Positions 1 through 8,562 of a stretch of 64,000 bases of DNA are shown here, one piece after another. The stretch spans positions 248,001 to 312,000 of the forward strand of contig NZ_CP143545.1 in NCBI RefSeq assembly GCF_046237625.1, written 5' to 3'. The stretch is from Paraperibacillus esterisolvens. GTDB lineage: Bacteria > Bacillota > Bacilli > Bacillales > DSM-1321. The position numbers and the translations under genes were made by a program. Numbering within the stretch: position 1 is the stretch's first letter; every line of letters begins with the position of its first letter. Below the pieces are notes generated by a model. That model did no database searches. It had not been told where the DNA came from and saw nothing but the letters and a program-made list of their open reading frames with translations.

Positions 1-1
1 T

Positions 2-493
2 GATTTTGATTCCTTTATGACCCCGATGAATAATGAAATTGTAAATATGTATTCACAAACTTGGGAAAAAACTGTATCCCTTCAAAAAATAGCTCTGCAA
101 GAATTATCTGCTCCCTTAATCCCTGTCCTGGACAGGATCACGGTCATGCCCCTTGTCGGCACTATAGATACTGAAAGGGCCAAGCAAATCATGGAAAACC
201 TTCTTGATGGTGTGGTAAAGCACCGTTCTGAAGTGGTCCTTATTGATATAACAGGTGTTCCGGTTGTGGACACAATGGTCGCACATCACATCATCCAGGC
301 CGCAGAGGCTGTACGGCTGGTGGGTGCGCACTGCATGCTCTGCGGCATTCGGCCCGAGATTGCCCAGACGATCGTCAACCTTGGAATCAATCTCAGTGAG
401 TTCGCTACCAAGAACTCCCTGCAAAAGGGAATTGAAGCAGCCCTTGAAATTACAAACCGCAAATTAATTGAGATGGAGGAAGAAGTGGAATGA
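2..493 (+). CDS. rsbR: RsbR stressosome co-antagonist, C-terminal part
   Basis: The gene is cut by the left edge: the frame is open from base 2, so the first ATG seen (base 17) is internal. What remains is the STAS domain of an RsbR-type stressosome protein, which with RsbS forms the scaffold that sequesters RsbT. The two conserved threonine contexts are visible, DITGVPVVDT and AQTIVNLG, matching the sites phosphorylated by RsbT in B. subtilis RsbR. The missing N-terminus would be the globin-like sensor domain. The stop overlaps the rsbS start by 4 bases (ATGA), and the next seven genes follow the canonical sigB operon order, so the assignment is secure. Which RsbR paralogue it is cannot be told without the N-terminus; the location argues for RsbRA. 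Confidence 0.93.
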   Translation, partial: DFDSFMTPMNNEIVNMYSQTWEKTVSLQKIALQELSAPLIPVLDRITVMPLVGTIDTERAKQIMENLLDGVVKHRSEVVLIDITGVPVVDTMVAHHIIQAAEAVRLVGAHCMLCGIRPEIAQTIVNLGINLSEFATKNSLQKGIEAALEITNRKLIEMEEEVE

Positions 494-846
494 GGATCCC
501 CATTTTAAAGCTTTATGACTGTCTGCTGGTTTCCATTCAGTGGGAACTGGATGATGCGACGGCCCTTCAGTTTCAGGAGGACCTGCTGGAGAAAATTCAT
601 GAGACAAGTGCAAATGGAGTGGTTATTGATATAACATCCATCGACTTTATAGATTCATTCATAGCAAAAGTTCTCGGTGATGTTGTAAGCATGTCTAAAC
701 TTATGGGTGCCAAGGTGGTTATCACGGGCATACAGCCGGCAGTGGCAATCACCCTGATTGAACTCGGCATCGTACTGGATGATGTTTTGACAGCCTTGGA
801 TTTAGAAAAAGGTTTGGAGAAATTACAACAGGAATTGGGGGACTAA
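490..846 (+). CDS. rsbS: RsbS stressosome antagonist of RsbT
   Basis: A single STAS domain of 118 residues, the usual RsbS length. The DFIDSFIA motif near residue 59 holds the serine that RsbT phosphorylates to release itself from the stressosome. The start overlaps the rsbR stop by 4 bases, implying translational coupling, and rsbT follows 4 bases after the stop. The known role is to hold RsbT inactive in the 1.8-MDa stressosome until stress. Nothing looks unusual. Confidence 0.95.
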   Translation: MRIPILKLYDCLLVSIQWELDDATALQFQEDLLEKIHETSANGVVIDITSIDFIDSFIAKVLGDVVSMSKLMGAKVVITGIQPAVAITLIELGIVLDDVLTALDLEKGLEKLQQELGD

Positions 847-850
847 ACAC

Positions 851-1252
851 ATGGAATTCCAATCCTGCGTAAAGATTATTAATGAGTGGGACATTGTCGC
901 TGCCCGGCAGCTTGGCAGGAATGTTGCCAAAGAGCTGGGATTCGGCACAGTGGACCAGGCAAGAATCACAACCGCAATAAGTGAGCTTGCAAGAAATATT
1001 TATTTATATGCGGGTCAGGGAAAAGTATGCATTGAAAAGCTGTATGAGTCCGGCAGGTCAGGGGTCCTGATCATTGCTTCTGATGAAGGGCCGGGCATAC
1101 CTGATGTACGCAAAGTAATGGAAGATGGATTTTCAACTTCAGGGGGACTAGGAGCAGGCCTGCCTGGTGTTAAGAGACTGATGGATGAATTTGACCTGGA
1201 TACCAATGTGGGAAAGGGCACTGAAATCCGCGCTACGAAATGGCTCCGCTAG
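851..1252 (+). CDS. rsbT: RsbT switch kinase
   Basis: A 133-residue GHKL-type serine/threonine kinase. The N-box helix (ISELARNIYLYA) and the G1 box (DEGPGI) are visible, followed by the glycine-rich GGLGAGLPG segment. In the known pathway RsbT phosphorylates RsbS and RsbR under environmental stress, leaves the stressosome, and binds and activates the RsbU phosphatase. It lies between rsbS and rsbU with only short gaps, so it is expressed with its partners. Length and order match B. subtilis. Confidence 0.95.
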   Translation: MEFQSCVKIINEWDIVAARQLGRNVAKELGFGTVDQARITTAISELARNIYLYAGQGKVCIEKLYESGRSGVLIIASDEGPGIPDVRKVMEDGFSTSGGLGAGLPGVKRLMDEFDLDTNVGKGTEIRATKWLR

Positions 1253-1263
1253 GGGGGACCAGC

Positions 1264-2274
1264 ATGGAATCTAGAGAGAATCTTGAAGAAAAATATCGGG
1301 AGGCGCTGTTCAATTACCTGAAAGAGCAATCCGAACAGGCTCTTTACCAGGGGCAGAAATACAGCCGCAAAACGATTGAACATAAAATATCCCCGGAGGA
1401 GATCATCAGCTTCCATAAAAGCACGCTGATGGAAGCTTATGAGGATCTCCCGGAGGAAGTTGTGCATTCGCTCGACTTCCTTCTTGAAGTTATGATGGGC
1501 TATGGAATAGCCTACCGGGAACACCAGAACCTGAAGCATCTGCAGCAGGAGCTGAAATCCGAGATGGAGATTGCCGCAAACGTTCAGCACACCCTCCTTG
1601 GAACAGATATTCCCGATTTAGAGGGTTTAGAGATCGGGGCTATCAGTGTGCCGGCCAGGCATATGAACGGGGATTACTTTCACTTCATTCAGGATGAGAA
1701 CCAGTGTGTAGGGGTAGGAATTGCAGACGTAATCGGAAAGGGTATCCCTGCTGCGCTCTGTATGTCCATGATCAAATATGCGATGGACAGCCTTCCGGAT
1801 CACCGCCATTTTCCGAAAAGCGTGCTTGAGAGCCTGAATCGGGTCGTTGAGAGGAACGTCGACCCAAGCATGTTCATCACGATGTTTTATGGCCTTTATA
1901 ATCCGGCATCCCACACGTTTTCCTATGCATCAGCCGGCCATGAACCGGGATTCTATTATGATGCAGCGACCGGGACGTTCTCCGATCTGACAGCAAAGGG
2001 CCTTCTCCTTGGAGTGGAGAAGAAGACCCAGTATGAGCAGTATGAAAAACAGGTTGGAATTGGAGACATGATTGTTTTGATGTCAGACGGCGTGACCGAG
2101 TGCCGCACGAGCGAGGGGTTCATTGAGCGGGGGACACTGATTGAATTCATCCAGAAGAATATGCACTTAAGCGCACAGGAAATGGTGAACAATATTTATA
2201 AACAGTTAGAAAAAATGCAGCATTTCCAGTTAAGGGATGATTTTACACTGATTATTCTTAAAAGAAATGTTTAA
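1264..2274 (+). CDS. rsbU: RsbU serine phosphatase, environmental stress arm of SigB
   Basis: A PP2C-type phosphatase that dephosphorylates RsbV. The N-terminal about 85 residues form the helical RsbT-binding domain; the PPM/SpoIIE phosphatase domain follows, with metal-binding motifs NGDYF, GIADVIGKGIPAA and, near the C-terminus, LMSDGVTE and RDDFT. The ATG at 1264 is chosen because a purine-rich GGGGGGA ribosome site lies just before it, giving 336 residues, close to B. subtilis RsbU. An in-frame ATG at 1240 would overlap rsbT and lacks a site. The 3' end of this gene contains the -35 element of the internal SigB promoter. Confidence 0.95.
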   Translation: MESRENLEEKYREALFNYLKEQSEQALYQGQKYSRKTIEHKISPEEIISFHKSTLMEAYEDLPEEVVHSLDFLLEVMMGYGIAYREHQNLKHLQQELKSEMEIAANVQHTLLGTDIPDLEGLEIGAISVPARHMNGDYFHFIQDENQCVGVGIADVIGKGIPAALCMSMIKYAMDSLPDHRHFPKSVLESLNRVVERNVDPSMFITMFYGLYNPASHTFSYASAGHEPGFYYDAATGTFSDLTAKGLLLGVEKKTQYEQYEKQVGIGDMIVLMSDGVTECRTSEGFIERGTLIEFIQKNMHLSAQEMVNNIYKQLEKMQHFQLRDDFTLIILKRNV

Positions 2275-2294
2275 GGTAAAACTGTAGAGGGTAA
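2269..2294 (+). promoter_or_regulatory. SigB-dependent promoter of rsbV-rsbW-sigB-rsbX
   Basis: GTTTAA at 2269-2274 and GGGTAA at 2289-2294 are separated by 14 bases. This fits the SigB consensus (GTTTAA, 13-15 bases, GGGTAT) with one mismatch. The -35 overlaps the rsbU stop codon. In B. subtilis a SigB promoter sits at exactly this point of the operon and gives autoregulation, so the same is inferred here. Confidence 0.88.
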
Positions 2295-2335
2295 ATATTG
2301 AGTGCAATTCGAAAAGAAGAAGGTGGGTCAGTTTA

Positions 2336-2668
2336 ATGAATATTATTATTGATGTTAAAGATATAGATTCAAAAGCCAAAGTAAAAATTAAAGGCGAAAT
2401 TGATGCCTACACCGCACCAAAGGTAAGGGAAACCCTTTTCCCTATATCGGAACAGGAAAATGTTCACATGACCGTTGACCTTTCCGACGTATCTTATATG
2501 GACAGTACAGGCCTTGGCGTATTTGTAGGATTATTCAAAAGCGTCCGTGCCCATAACGGTGAATTCTATTTAGTGGGATTATCCGATCGCCTTCGCCGTT
2601 TATTCGATATCACAGGACTTGCTGATATCATCGATATTAATAGTAATACTGAGGGTGGAGTACTATGA
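2336..2668 (+). CDS. rsbV: RsbV anti-anti-sigma factor
   Basis: A 110-residue STAS-domain protein. The phosphorylatable serine is in the YMDSTGLGVF motif around residue 56. Unphosphorylated RsbV binds RsbW and frees SigB; RsbW inactivates it by phosphorylation, and RsbU (and RsbP, not in this window) reactivate it. It is the first gene behind the internal SigB promoter and overlaps rsbW by 4 bases. Length and motif are standard. Confidence 0.96.
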   Translation: MNIIIDVKDIDSKAKVKIKGEIDAYTAPKVRETLFPISEQENVHMTVDLSDVSYMDSTGLGVFVGLFKSVRAHNGEFYLVGLSDRLRRLFDITGLADIIDINSNTEGGVL

Positions 2669-3138
2669 CAGAAACATTTGATTATATAGAAATGAAATTC
2701 CCTGCAAAACCAGAATTCATAGGTGTTATCCGTCTTACCCTTTCGGGTATTGCGAGCAGGATGGGATTTGCATACGAAGATATTGAGGATCTTAAGATCG
2801 CTACCAGTGAAGCCTGTACCAATGCCGTCCAGCATGCATACAAGGACAATGAAAACGGCGAAGTCAAAATTGGCTTTGGTTTGTATGAGGACCGCCTGGA
2901 AGTTATGGTTGCCGACAATGGACACAGCTGTGATTTTGAAGAGGTACGGAAAGGCCTAGGCCCGTATGGTGCAGACCAGAACGTGGAACTTCTTAGAGAA
3001 GGAGGCTTAGGCTTATACCTTATTGAGTCCCTCATGGACGATGTTAAGATACATCAGCATGAAGGTGTAACTGTGTTCATGACTAAGTTTTTAGTAGGAG
3101 AGCAGGTGGAGAGTGATGCAGAAAGAATCTCAACCTAA
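2665..3138 (+). CDS. rsbW: RsbW anti-sigma-B factor and RsbV kinase
   Basis: A 157-residue GHKL serine kinase that both sequesters SigB and phosphorylates RsbV. The N-box (ATSEACTNAVQHAY) and the G1 box (VADNGHSCDFE) are visible, as is GGLGLYLIESLMD of the G2 region. The start overlaps the rsbV stop (ATGA) and the 3' end overlaps sigB, consistent with the tight stoichiometry needed between RsbV, RsbW and SigB. Confidence 0.96.
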   Translation: MTETFDYIEMKFPAKPEFIGVIRLTLSGIASRMGFAYEDIEDLKIATSEACTNAVQHAYKDNENGEVKIGFGLYEDRLEVMVADNGHSCDFEEVRKGLGPYGADQNVELLREGGLGLYLIESLMDDVKIHQHEGVTVFMTKFLVGEQVESDAERIST

Positions 3139-3904
3139 CCAGGCCAAGGAGAAAGTAAATAATTGGATCAAGCAGTATCAGCTGCACCAGGACGAAGAGG
3201 CACAGAACTCCCTTGTACTTCACTATCAAGGTCTGGTGGAGACCATTGCAAGGAAGTATTCCAAGGGAAAGTCCTACCATGAAGACATCATCCAGGTTGG
3301 GATGATAGGACTTCTGGGTGCAATCAGAAGGTATGATGAAACCTTCGGCAAGAGCTTTGAAGCATTTGCCGTACCGACCATCATCGGGGAAATAAAGAGA
3401 TTCCTGCGTGATAAGACATGGAGTGTACACGTTCCTCGCCGGATCAAGGAGCTTGGTCCGAAGATAAAGGTTACGGTCGAAGAATTGACTACAGAATTAC
3501 ACCGGTCCCCTAAGATTGAAGAAATTGCTTCTTATCTTGAGGTTTCGGAAGAAGAAGTGCTTGAAGCGATGGAGATGGGCAAAAGCTACCAGGCGTTGTC
3601 AATTGATCATTCCATCGAGGCAGATTCAGATGGCGGAACGGTCACCTTACTTGATATCTTCGGTAATGTGGACGAAGGTTTCGAAAAGGTGAATCAGCGG
3701 CTTGTGCTTGAACGCGTCCTGCATGTATTGACTGACCGGGAAAAGAAGATCATTCAACATACGTATCTGGAGAATCTGAGCCAGAAGGAAGCCGGAGAGC
3801 AGCTGGGGATTTCCCAGATGCATGTCTCCCGTCTACAGAGACGTGCCATTAAGAAGCTTCAGGAGGCAATTAACGCCGAAATTAATTCGGAGTATGCCAA
3901 ATGA
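3116..3904 (+). CDS. sigB: RNA polymerase sigma factor SigB
   Basis: A sigma-70 family group 3 factor controlling the general stress regulon. Region 2 is visible (QVGMIGLLGAIRRYD, then GKSFEAFAVPTIIGEIKRFL), followed by region 3 and a region 4 helix-turn-helix (SQKEAGEQLGISQMHVSRLQ). ATG 3116 is preferred over GTG 3113 because AGGTGGA at 3104-3110 is better spaced from it. The gene overlaps rsbW upstream and rsbX downstream. The DKTWSVHVPRRIKELGPKIK block is nearly identical to B. subtilis SigB as remembered. Confidence 0.97.
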   Translation: MQKESQPNQAKEKVNNWIKQYQLHQDEEAQNSLVLHYQGLVETIARKYSKGKSYHEDIIQVGMIGLLGAIRRYDETFGKSFEAFAVPTIIGEIKRFLRDKTWSVHVPRRIKELGPKIKVTVEELTTELHRSPKIEEIASYLEVSEEEVLEAMEMGKSYQALSIDHSIEADSDGGTVTLLDIFGNVDEGFEKVNQRLVLERVLHVLTDREKKIIQHTYLENLSQKEAGEQLGISQMHVSRLQRRAIKKLQEAINAEINSEYAK

Positions 3905-4503
3905 TCCAAACCCACATAAAGGAACAGCATCTGGAGCTTCTTATCTCACAATCGTCAAAAAATGATATGCCCTATTGTGGGGATAGTTATTATTATACGG
4001 TGACCGATAATTATTTTATCTGTGTGCTGGCTGACGGACTTGGCAGCGGCGAGTTTGCCTATGAATCCTCTTCAGCCGTTGTGGATGTAGTGAAAAACAA
4101 CCCTCATCTGGATGTAGAGTCTTTGATGAAGCTCTGCAATGAAGTCCTCGTCAATAAAAGGGGAGCTGCCGTGTCCATTCTTAAGGCAGACTTCAGAACA
4201 CATGAGTTTGTTTACAGTTCTGTGGGCAACATAAGATTCTTCTGCTGCCTTCCGGATGGCAAGCTGCTCTATCCTCTTCCTGTTACGGGATATCTATCAG
4301 GAAGAACCCAGCGGTATCATACTCAATTTTTTAAATATGAACCTCAGTCAAATTTCATTCTTCATTCGGACGGCCTGCAGATGATCGGGGCCAAGAGGGT
4401 ACTCAAACCCCACGTCCCGCTTCAGCAGACTGCGAGACTGCTGCTTGAGGAAAACAATGCCTATTCAGATGACACAACCTTTTTACTGGGAAGCTTACTT
4501 TAA
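3901..4503 (+). CDS. rsbX: RsbX feedback phosphatase
   Basis: A 200-residue PP2C-like phosphatase of the SpoIIE family that dephosphorylates RsbS and RsbR and resets the stressosome after stress. Motifs seen are VLADGLGSGEFAYES (metal binding) and LHSDGLQMIG; the C-terminus has the SDDTTFLLGS acidic motif. It overlaps sigB by 4 bases and is the last gene of the operon, with a terminator stem that includes its stop codon. It is more diverged than the other Rsb proteins, as is usual for RsbX. Confidence 0.93.
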   Translation: MIQTHIKEQHLELLISQSSKNDMPYCGDSYYYTVTDNYFICVLADGLGSGEFAYESSSAVVDVVKNNPHLDVESLMKLCNEVLVNKRGAAVSILKADFRTHEFVYSSVGNIRFFCCLPDGKLLYPLPVTGYLSGRTQRYHTQFFKYEPQSNFILHSDGLQMIGAKRVLKPHVPLQQTARLLLEENNAYSDDTTFLLGSLL

Positions 4504-4528
4504 TGAACCATTAAAGTAAGCTTTTTTT
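4491..4528 (+). terminator. Intrinsic terminator of the sigB operon
   Basis: A 13-bp perfect stem (4491-4503 with 4511-4523), a 7-base loop, then seven T residues. The stem includes the last codons and stop of rsbX. Confidence 0.93.
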
Positions 4529-4620
4529 GTTTTTCCTGCCGCAGCAGGATATATCTTTTTTCATTTTGCCGGCTTCGGTTTATAATGAATCAACGATGAT
4601 AAGGAAAGGTGGAATATATA

Positions 4621-5151
4621 ATGACTCAAAGAAGGGAACTTGCCACCTTTGCTGGAGGCTGTTTCTGGTGCATGGTAAAACCATTTGACGAACTGCCTGG
4701 GATCCATGGGATTGTCTCTGGCTACATGGGGGGGTCTGTTGATCATCCCACATATGAGCAAGTAAAAACAGGCACCACCGGACATTTTGAAGTAGTTCAA
4801 ATCACCTTCGATCCGGACCTGTTTCCATATAAGCAGCTGCTTGACTTGTACTGGCCGCAAATCGATCCTACAGATGATGGAGGACAATTCTTTGACAGGG
4901 GCAGCCAGTACCGCACGGCTGTGTTCTATCATACACCCGGGCAAAAGGAAGAAGCCGAGGCTTCAAAGCAGGAAGTTGCCGGGAGCGGGCGTTTCAGTAA
5001 GCCTATCGTGACCGGGATTCTCCCTGCCTCAGTGTTTTATCCTGCCGAAGATTATCATCAGGACTTTTATAAAAAGAATCCTGAAAAATACAAAGAGGAA
5101 CGAATTGAATCAGGACGCGATTCCTTCATCAAGGAGAATTGGGAGAAATGA
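4621..5151 (+). CDS. msrA: Peptide methionine sulfoxide reductase MsrA
   Basis: Reduces methionine-S-sulfoxide in oxidised proteins in the cytosol. The catalytic GCFWC motif is at residues 14-18 (here FAGGCFWCM), followed by GYMGG and the GHFEVVQITFDP stretch typical of the family; 176 residues is a usual single-domain length. The ATG at 4621 has an AAAGGTGG site; an upstream in-frame GTG (4609) overlaps that site and is unlikely. No second msrB domain is fused. The resolving cysteine found near the C-terminus in some MsrA proteins is absent. It is monocistronic, between the sigB operon terminator and its own. Confidence 0.94.
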   Translation: MTQRRELATFAGGCFWCMVKPFDELPGIHGIVSGYMGGSVDHPTYEQVKTGTTGHFEVVQITFDPDLFPYKQLLDLYWPQIDPTDDGGQFFDRGSQYRTAVFYHTPGQKEEAEASKQEVAGSGRFSKPIVTGILPASVFYPAEDYHQDFYKKNPEKYKEERIESGRDSFIKENWEK

Positions 5152-5156
5152 TTCTG

Positions 5157-5190
5157 AAATGAGCCACGGCAGATGCCAGTGGCTCATTTT
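5157..5190 (+). terminator. Intrinsic terminator after msrA
   Basis: AAATGAGCCAC pairs with GTGGCTCATTT around an 11-base loop, followed by a short T run. The A-rich 5' side would let it work on the other strand as well. Confidence 0.88.
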
Positions 5191-5290
5191 AATCAAACGA
5201 TTGATTAAAAATCGAGATTCGCGAACCCCGGTGCAATTTGTTACTATGTAACAGAGGATAGGATAAAAGTTTGGAGGGTTACAAAGCCAT

Positions 5291-7450
5291 ATGGATGAAA
5301 AATTAACCGGCATGATCAGCCAGATTGCAGTAGAATTGAAATTTTCCAAAAAGCAGGTCCAGCAGGCTATCGCCCTGCTCATAGAAGGCAATACGGTACC
5401 GTTCATCGCCAGGTATCGGAAAGAAATGACCGGATCCCTGGATGAGGTGCAAATAAGAGACATCCAGACACGCTGGAGCTACCTTGAAAACCTTGGTGCC
5501 CGAAAAGAAGAAGTTGTGCGGGCTATTAAAGAGCAGGGCAAGCTTACCCCTGAATTGAGAAAGCAGATAGAAAGTGCCGTGAAGCTTCAGGAAATCGAGG
5601 ATCTCTACCGGCCATTCAAGCAAAAGCGGAGAACCAAAGCAACAGTCGCAAAAGAGAGGGGCCTCCAGCCGCTGGCAGATTGGCTGCTGACTGAACCCGT
5701 TTCTGCAAGCCTTGAAGAAAAGGCAGCCGAATTCACTTCAGAAGAAGTTTTATCAGTCGAAATGGCCTTAGAGGGTGCACGGGATATCATCGCTGAACAA
5801 ATTTCAGACGATGCAGAGCTGAGAAAGTGGATAAGATCTTCCACCTTTAAAAACGGAAAGCTTGAATCTGCTGCAAAGGACGAGGAAAAGGACGAGAAGA
5901 AAGTTTATGAAATGTATTATGAATATGAGGAGTCAGTGTCCAGGGCTGCCCCTCACCGGATCCTGGCCCTGAACCGCGGAGAGAAGGAAGGTATCCTGAG
6001 AATTGCTGTTCGTGCAAATACCGACACCATCTTAAGATACATGGAAAACAAGTTTATTAAAAAGGCTCATGGCGTCAGTGCCCACCTTTTGAAGGAGGCT
6101 GCCGAGGATGCTTACAAAAGGCTCATCCAGCCATCCATCGAAAGGGAAATCAGAAAAGAATTGACCGAGAAGGCCGAGGACCGGGCGATCCACATCTTTT
6201 CAGAAAATCTGCGGAATCTGCTGCTGCAGCCCCCTCTTAAAGGGAAGACAGTACTTGGAGTGGATCCTGCCTTTCGTACTGGCTGTAAGCTGGCTGTTGT
6301 GGATGAAACGGGAAAAGTCCTTGAAATCGGCGTGATTTATCCGCATCCGCCTGTAAATAAAAAATCAGAGGCAGCTAAAAAGCTGAAGGATGTCCTCAGC
6401 AGGCATGAAGTGGAAGTGGTGGCCATCGGAAATGGAACGGCCTCGAGGGAGACGGAACAATTTGTTGTGGATGTTTTGAAAGAAATGGAAAACACCATAT
6501 TCTATCTGATTGTGAACGAAGCAGGCGCAAGCGTCTATTCGGCTTCTGACACAGCCCGGGAAGAATTCCCTGATTATCAGGTGGAAGAGCGCAGTGCCGT
6601 CTCCATCGCGAGAAGGCTTCAGGATCCGCTTGCTGAGCTTGTGAAGATTGATCCGAAGTCGGTAGGCGTTGGCCAATACCAGCATGACGTATCACAGCGC
6701 AAGCTCAGTGACTCACTTGCCTTTGTAGTCGAAACGGCTGTCAACCAGGTCGGAGTCAATGCAAACACCGCCTCTGCCGCTATATTGCAGTATGTAGCCG
6801 GACTTTCAAAGACAGTAGCTTCCAATATCGTGAAAAGAAGAGAAGAAGAAGGAAAATTCAAGTCCAGGGCCGCCCTGAAGAAAATTCCCCGCATGGGTGC
6901 CAAGACATATGAGCAGGCTATCGGGTTCCTCCGCATACCCGATGGCGAGCAGCCTTTAGACAGGACATCCATTCATCCTGAGAATTATCCTTCAGTCATG
7001 AGCCTCCTGAAAAGCATGGGCTTTACAGCTGGTGATATAGGAAGTGAGGAGCTCAGAAAGCAACTAAGCCAAATTGATTATCAAGGCATATCAGCGGACC
7101 TTGGAATAGGTGAATTTACGCTTAAGGATATTGTTGAAGCGCTGCAGAAGCCAGGAAGAGATCCAAGGGATGAGCTACCTAAGCCGTTACTGAAACAGGA
7201 TGTCCTGAAGATGGAGGACCTTCAACCGGGAATGGAGCTTCAAGGGACAATCAGAAATGTAGTGGACTTTGGGGCATTTGTTGATATTGGTGTTAAACAG
7301 GATGGCCTAGTGCATATCTCCAAGCTCAGCCGAACCTTTGTCAAACATCCGATGGATGCTGTTTCTGTAGGAGACGTGGTTACGGTGTGGGTAGATTCAG
7401 TGGATGCGAAGAAGCAAAGAATCGCTTTATCCATGCTGAAGCCGGAATAG
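5291..7450 (+). CDS. tex: Tex family S1 RNA-binding transcription accessory protein
   Basis: A 719-residue Tex/YdcI protein. Domain order: N-terminal helical Tex region (residues about 1-300, with PFIARYRKEMTGSLDE), a YqgF/RNase H-like domain (about 320-450, GVDPAFRTGCKLAVVD), helix-hairpin-helix repeats (about 490-560, IPRMGAKTYEQAIGFLR), and an S1 domain at the C-terminus (about 645-715, GTIRNVVDFGAFVDIGVKQD). Tex proteins associate with RNA polymerase and nucleic acid; in B. subtilis the homologue is ydcI, in the same place downstream of the sigB operon. The start has a GGAGGG site. Regulation is not evident from the sequence. Confidence 0.95.
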   Translation: MDEKLTGMISQIAVELKFSKKQVQQAIALLIEGNTVPFIARYRKEMTGSLDEVQIRDIQTRWSYLENLGARKEEVVRAIKEQGKLTPELRKQIESAVKLQEIEDLYRPFKQKRRTKATVAKERGLQPLADWLLTEPVSASLEEKAAEFTSEEVLSVEMALEGARDIIAEQISDDAELRKWIRSSTFKNGKLESAAKDEEKDEKKVYEMYYEYEESVSRAAPHRILALNRGEKEGILRIAVRANTDTILRYMENKFIKKAHGVSAHLLKEAAEDAYKRLIQPSIEREIRKELTEKAEDRAIHIFSENLRNLLLQPPLKGKTVLGVDPAFRTGCKLAVVDETGKVLEIGVIYPHPPVNKKSEAAKKLKDVLSRHEVEVVAIGNGTASRETEQFVVDVLKEMENTIFYLIVNEAGASVYSASDTAREEFPDYQVEERSAVSIARRLQDPLAELVKIDPKSVGVGQYQHDVSQRKLSDSLAFVVETAVNQVGVNANTASAAILQYVAGLSKTVASNIVKRREEEGKFKSRAALKKIPRMGAKTYEQAIGFLRIPDGEQPLDRTSIHPENYPSVMSLLKSMGFTAGDIGSEELRKQLSQIDYQGISADLGIGEFTLKDIVEALQKPGRDPRDELPKPLLKQDVLKMEDLQPGMELQGTIRNVVDFGAFVDIGVKQDGLVHISKLSRTFVKHPMDAVSVGDVVTVWVDSVDAKKQRIALSMLKPE

Positions 7451-7468
7451 CAGGATCTATTAACTGCG

Positions 7469-7513
7469 AGAGAGGGACTGGCCGTTCATCAATCTGGGCC
7501 GGCCTCTCTTTTT
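7469..7513 (+). terminator. Terminator of tex, overlapping the 3' end of cmpA
   Basis: AGAGAGG (7469-7475) pairs with CCTCTCT (7503-7509), with an inner GGCC/GGCC pairing, and is followed by T residues. The convergent cmpA gene ends inside this hairpin. Confidence 0.75.
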
Positions 7514-7608
7514 CTGTAAAAAAACCAGCACTGATTCAAAAGCTTGACCTGATAAAAGTTCTTTTCGTAGAAGGCTTTTCTCATTTGATTTTGAAACCAC
7601 TTAGGCAT
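7489..7608 (-). CDS. cmpA: CmpA cortex morphogenetic protein (39 residues)
   Basis: A tiny minus-strand gene. It has a strong ribosome site (GGAGG, 8 bases before ATG at 7608). The product begins MPKWFQNQMRKAFYEKNF and continues YQVKLLNQCWFFYRKR, closely resembling the 37-residue B. subtilis CmpA that lies between ydcI (tex) and ydcK, the same location as here. In B. subtilis CmpA works with ClpXP in quality control of spore envelope assembly by degrading defective SpoIVA. Its presence supports a spore-forming host. Expression is expected in the mother cell; no promoter was assigned. Confidence 0.9.
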   Translation of the reverse strand: MPKWFQNQMRKAFYEKNFYQVKLLNQCWFFYRKREAGPD

Positions 7609-7727
7609 GCTGAAAACCTCCGTATTTTATGGATAGTAATTAAGTGTATGTAGAAATGGGTTGTCACGTTACCAGAGGGACTCTATAAAGAGCACCACGA
7701 CAGTTACCAAGAAAGGATATAAGCTTT

Positions 7728-8195
7728 ATGAATGATCATGATTTACAAAGGATGGTTGAATCCTTGTCACTCAGCGTATTTGGAAAACCATTCAAACACA
7801 AGGCGCTATTCAATCCCAGGCTTAGGACTACAGGGGGACGGTATCTGCTCAAGTCCCATAATATCGAGGTCAACAGGAAGTACTATGAACAATATGGAGA
7901 GAGCGAGCTGATCGGGATCATCAAGCATGAACTCTGTCACTACCACCTTCACCTGGAGGGCAGGGGATATAAGCACAGAGACCAGGATTTCAGGAAGCTG
8001 CTGTCCGAGACCGGATCACCGCGGTTCTGCCAGAGCCTTCCCCAGAAAAAGAAAGAAAAGGGAAGAAAGCAGCTGAGATATATGTGCAGCGGCTGCGGCC
8101 AGATATATCTCAGAAAAAGAAGGGTTGATACCACAAGATTCGTCTGTGGAAAATGCAAAGGCAAATTGATATATGCGGATGTCTTGACTCAGTGA
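7728..8195 (+). CDS. SprT-like zinc metalloprotein
   Basis: A 155-residue SprT-family protein, the counterpart of B. subtilis YdcK. The HELCHYHLH zinc-protease-like motif (about residues 67-75) is complete, and a C-terminal zinc ribbon is formed by CSGCGQIYL and FVCGKCKGKL. Family members in eukaryotes (Spartan) cleave DNA-protein crosslinks; the function of the bacterial protein is not established, so only a predicted metallopeptidase can be named. An AAGGAT site precedes the ATG. The gene sits just before the promoter of the tRNA/rRNA operon. Confidence 0.9.
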   Translation: MNDHDLQRMVESLSLSVFGKPFKHKALFNPRLRTTGGRYLLKSHNIEVNRKYYEQYGESELIGIIKHELCHYHLHLEGRGYKHRDQDFRKLLSETGSPRFCQSLPQKKKEKGRKQLRYMCSGCGQIYLRKRRVDTTRFVCGKCKGKLIYADVLTQ

Positions 8196-8274
8196 TATAG
8201 ACGTGATATAGTTATATACCGTTGCTCCGCCATTTTTAGATAGAGTTAACCCGGAAAAAGTTTTAATAAAACTC

Positions 8275-8303
8275 TTGACGGTAAACAAACAACTGTTTAT
8301 AAT
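8275..8303 (+). promoter_or_regulatory. SigA promoter of the tRNA-rRNA operon
   Basis: TTGACG (8275-8280), a 17-base spacer, and a perfect TATAAT (8298-8303). No comparable promoter is seen between the last tRNA gene and 16S, so this may drive the whole 6.5-kb operon. Confidence 0.88.
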
Positions 8304-8375
8304 CATAAGAGTCGATAAGACAACAGCAACTTGAAGCACTTCGTGAGAAATTGATTTCTATATAGATGTCATTAT

Positions 8376-8450
8376 TCCGCAGTAGCTCAGTGGTAGAGCA
8401 TTCGGCTGTTAACCGAACGGTCGTAGGTTCGAGTCCTACCTGCGGAGCCA
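8376..8450 (+). tRNA. tRNA-Asn (GTT)
   Basis: Full cloverleaf with a 7-bp acceptor stem (TCCGCAG/CTGCGGA), anticodon GTT and encoded CCA. Confidence 0.97.
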
Positions 8451-8459
8451 TTTTTTTAT

Positions 8460-8550
8460 GGGGAAGTACTCAAGAGGCTGAAGAGGCGCCCCTGCTAAGG
8501 GTGTAGGTCGCGTAAGCGGCGCGAGGGTTCAAATCCCTCCTTCTCCGCCA
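8460..8550 (+). tRNA. tRNA-Ser (GCT)
   Basis: Class II tRNA with a long variable arm, anticodon GCT and encoded CCA. The acceptor stem has one G-U pair. Confidence 0.96.
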
Positions 8551-8562
8551 GTTTTATATTCA

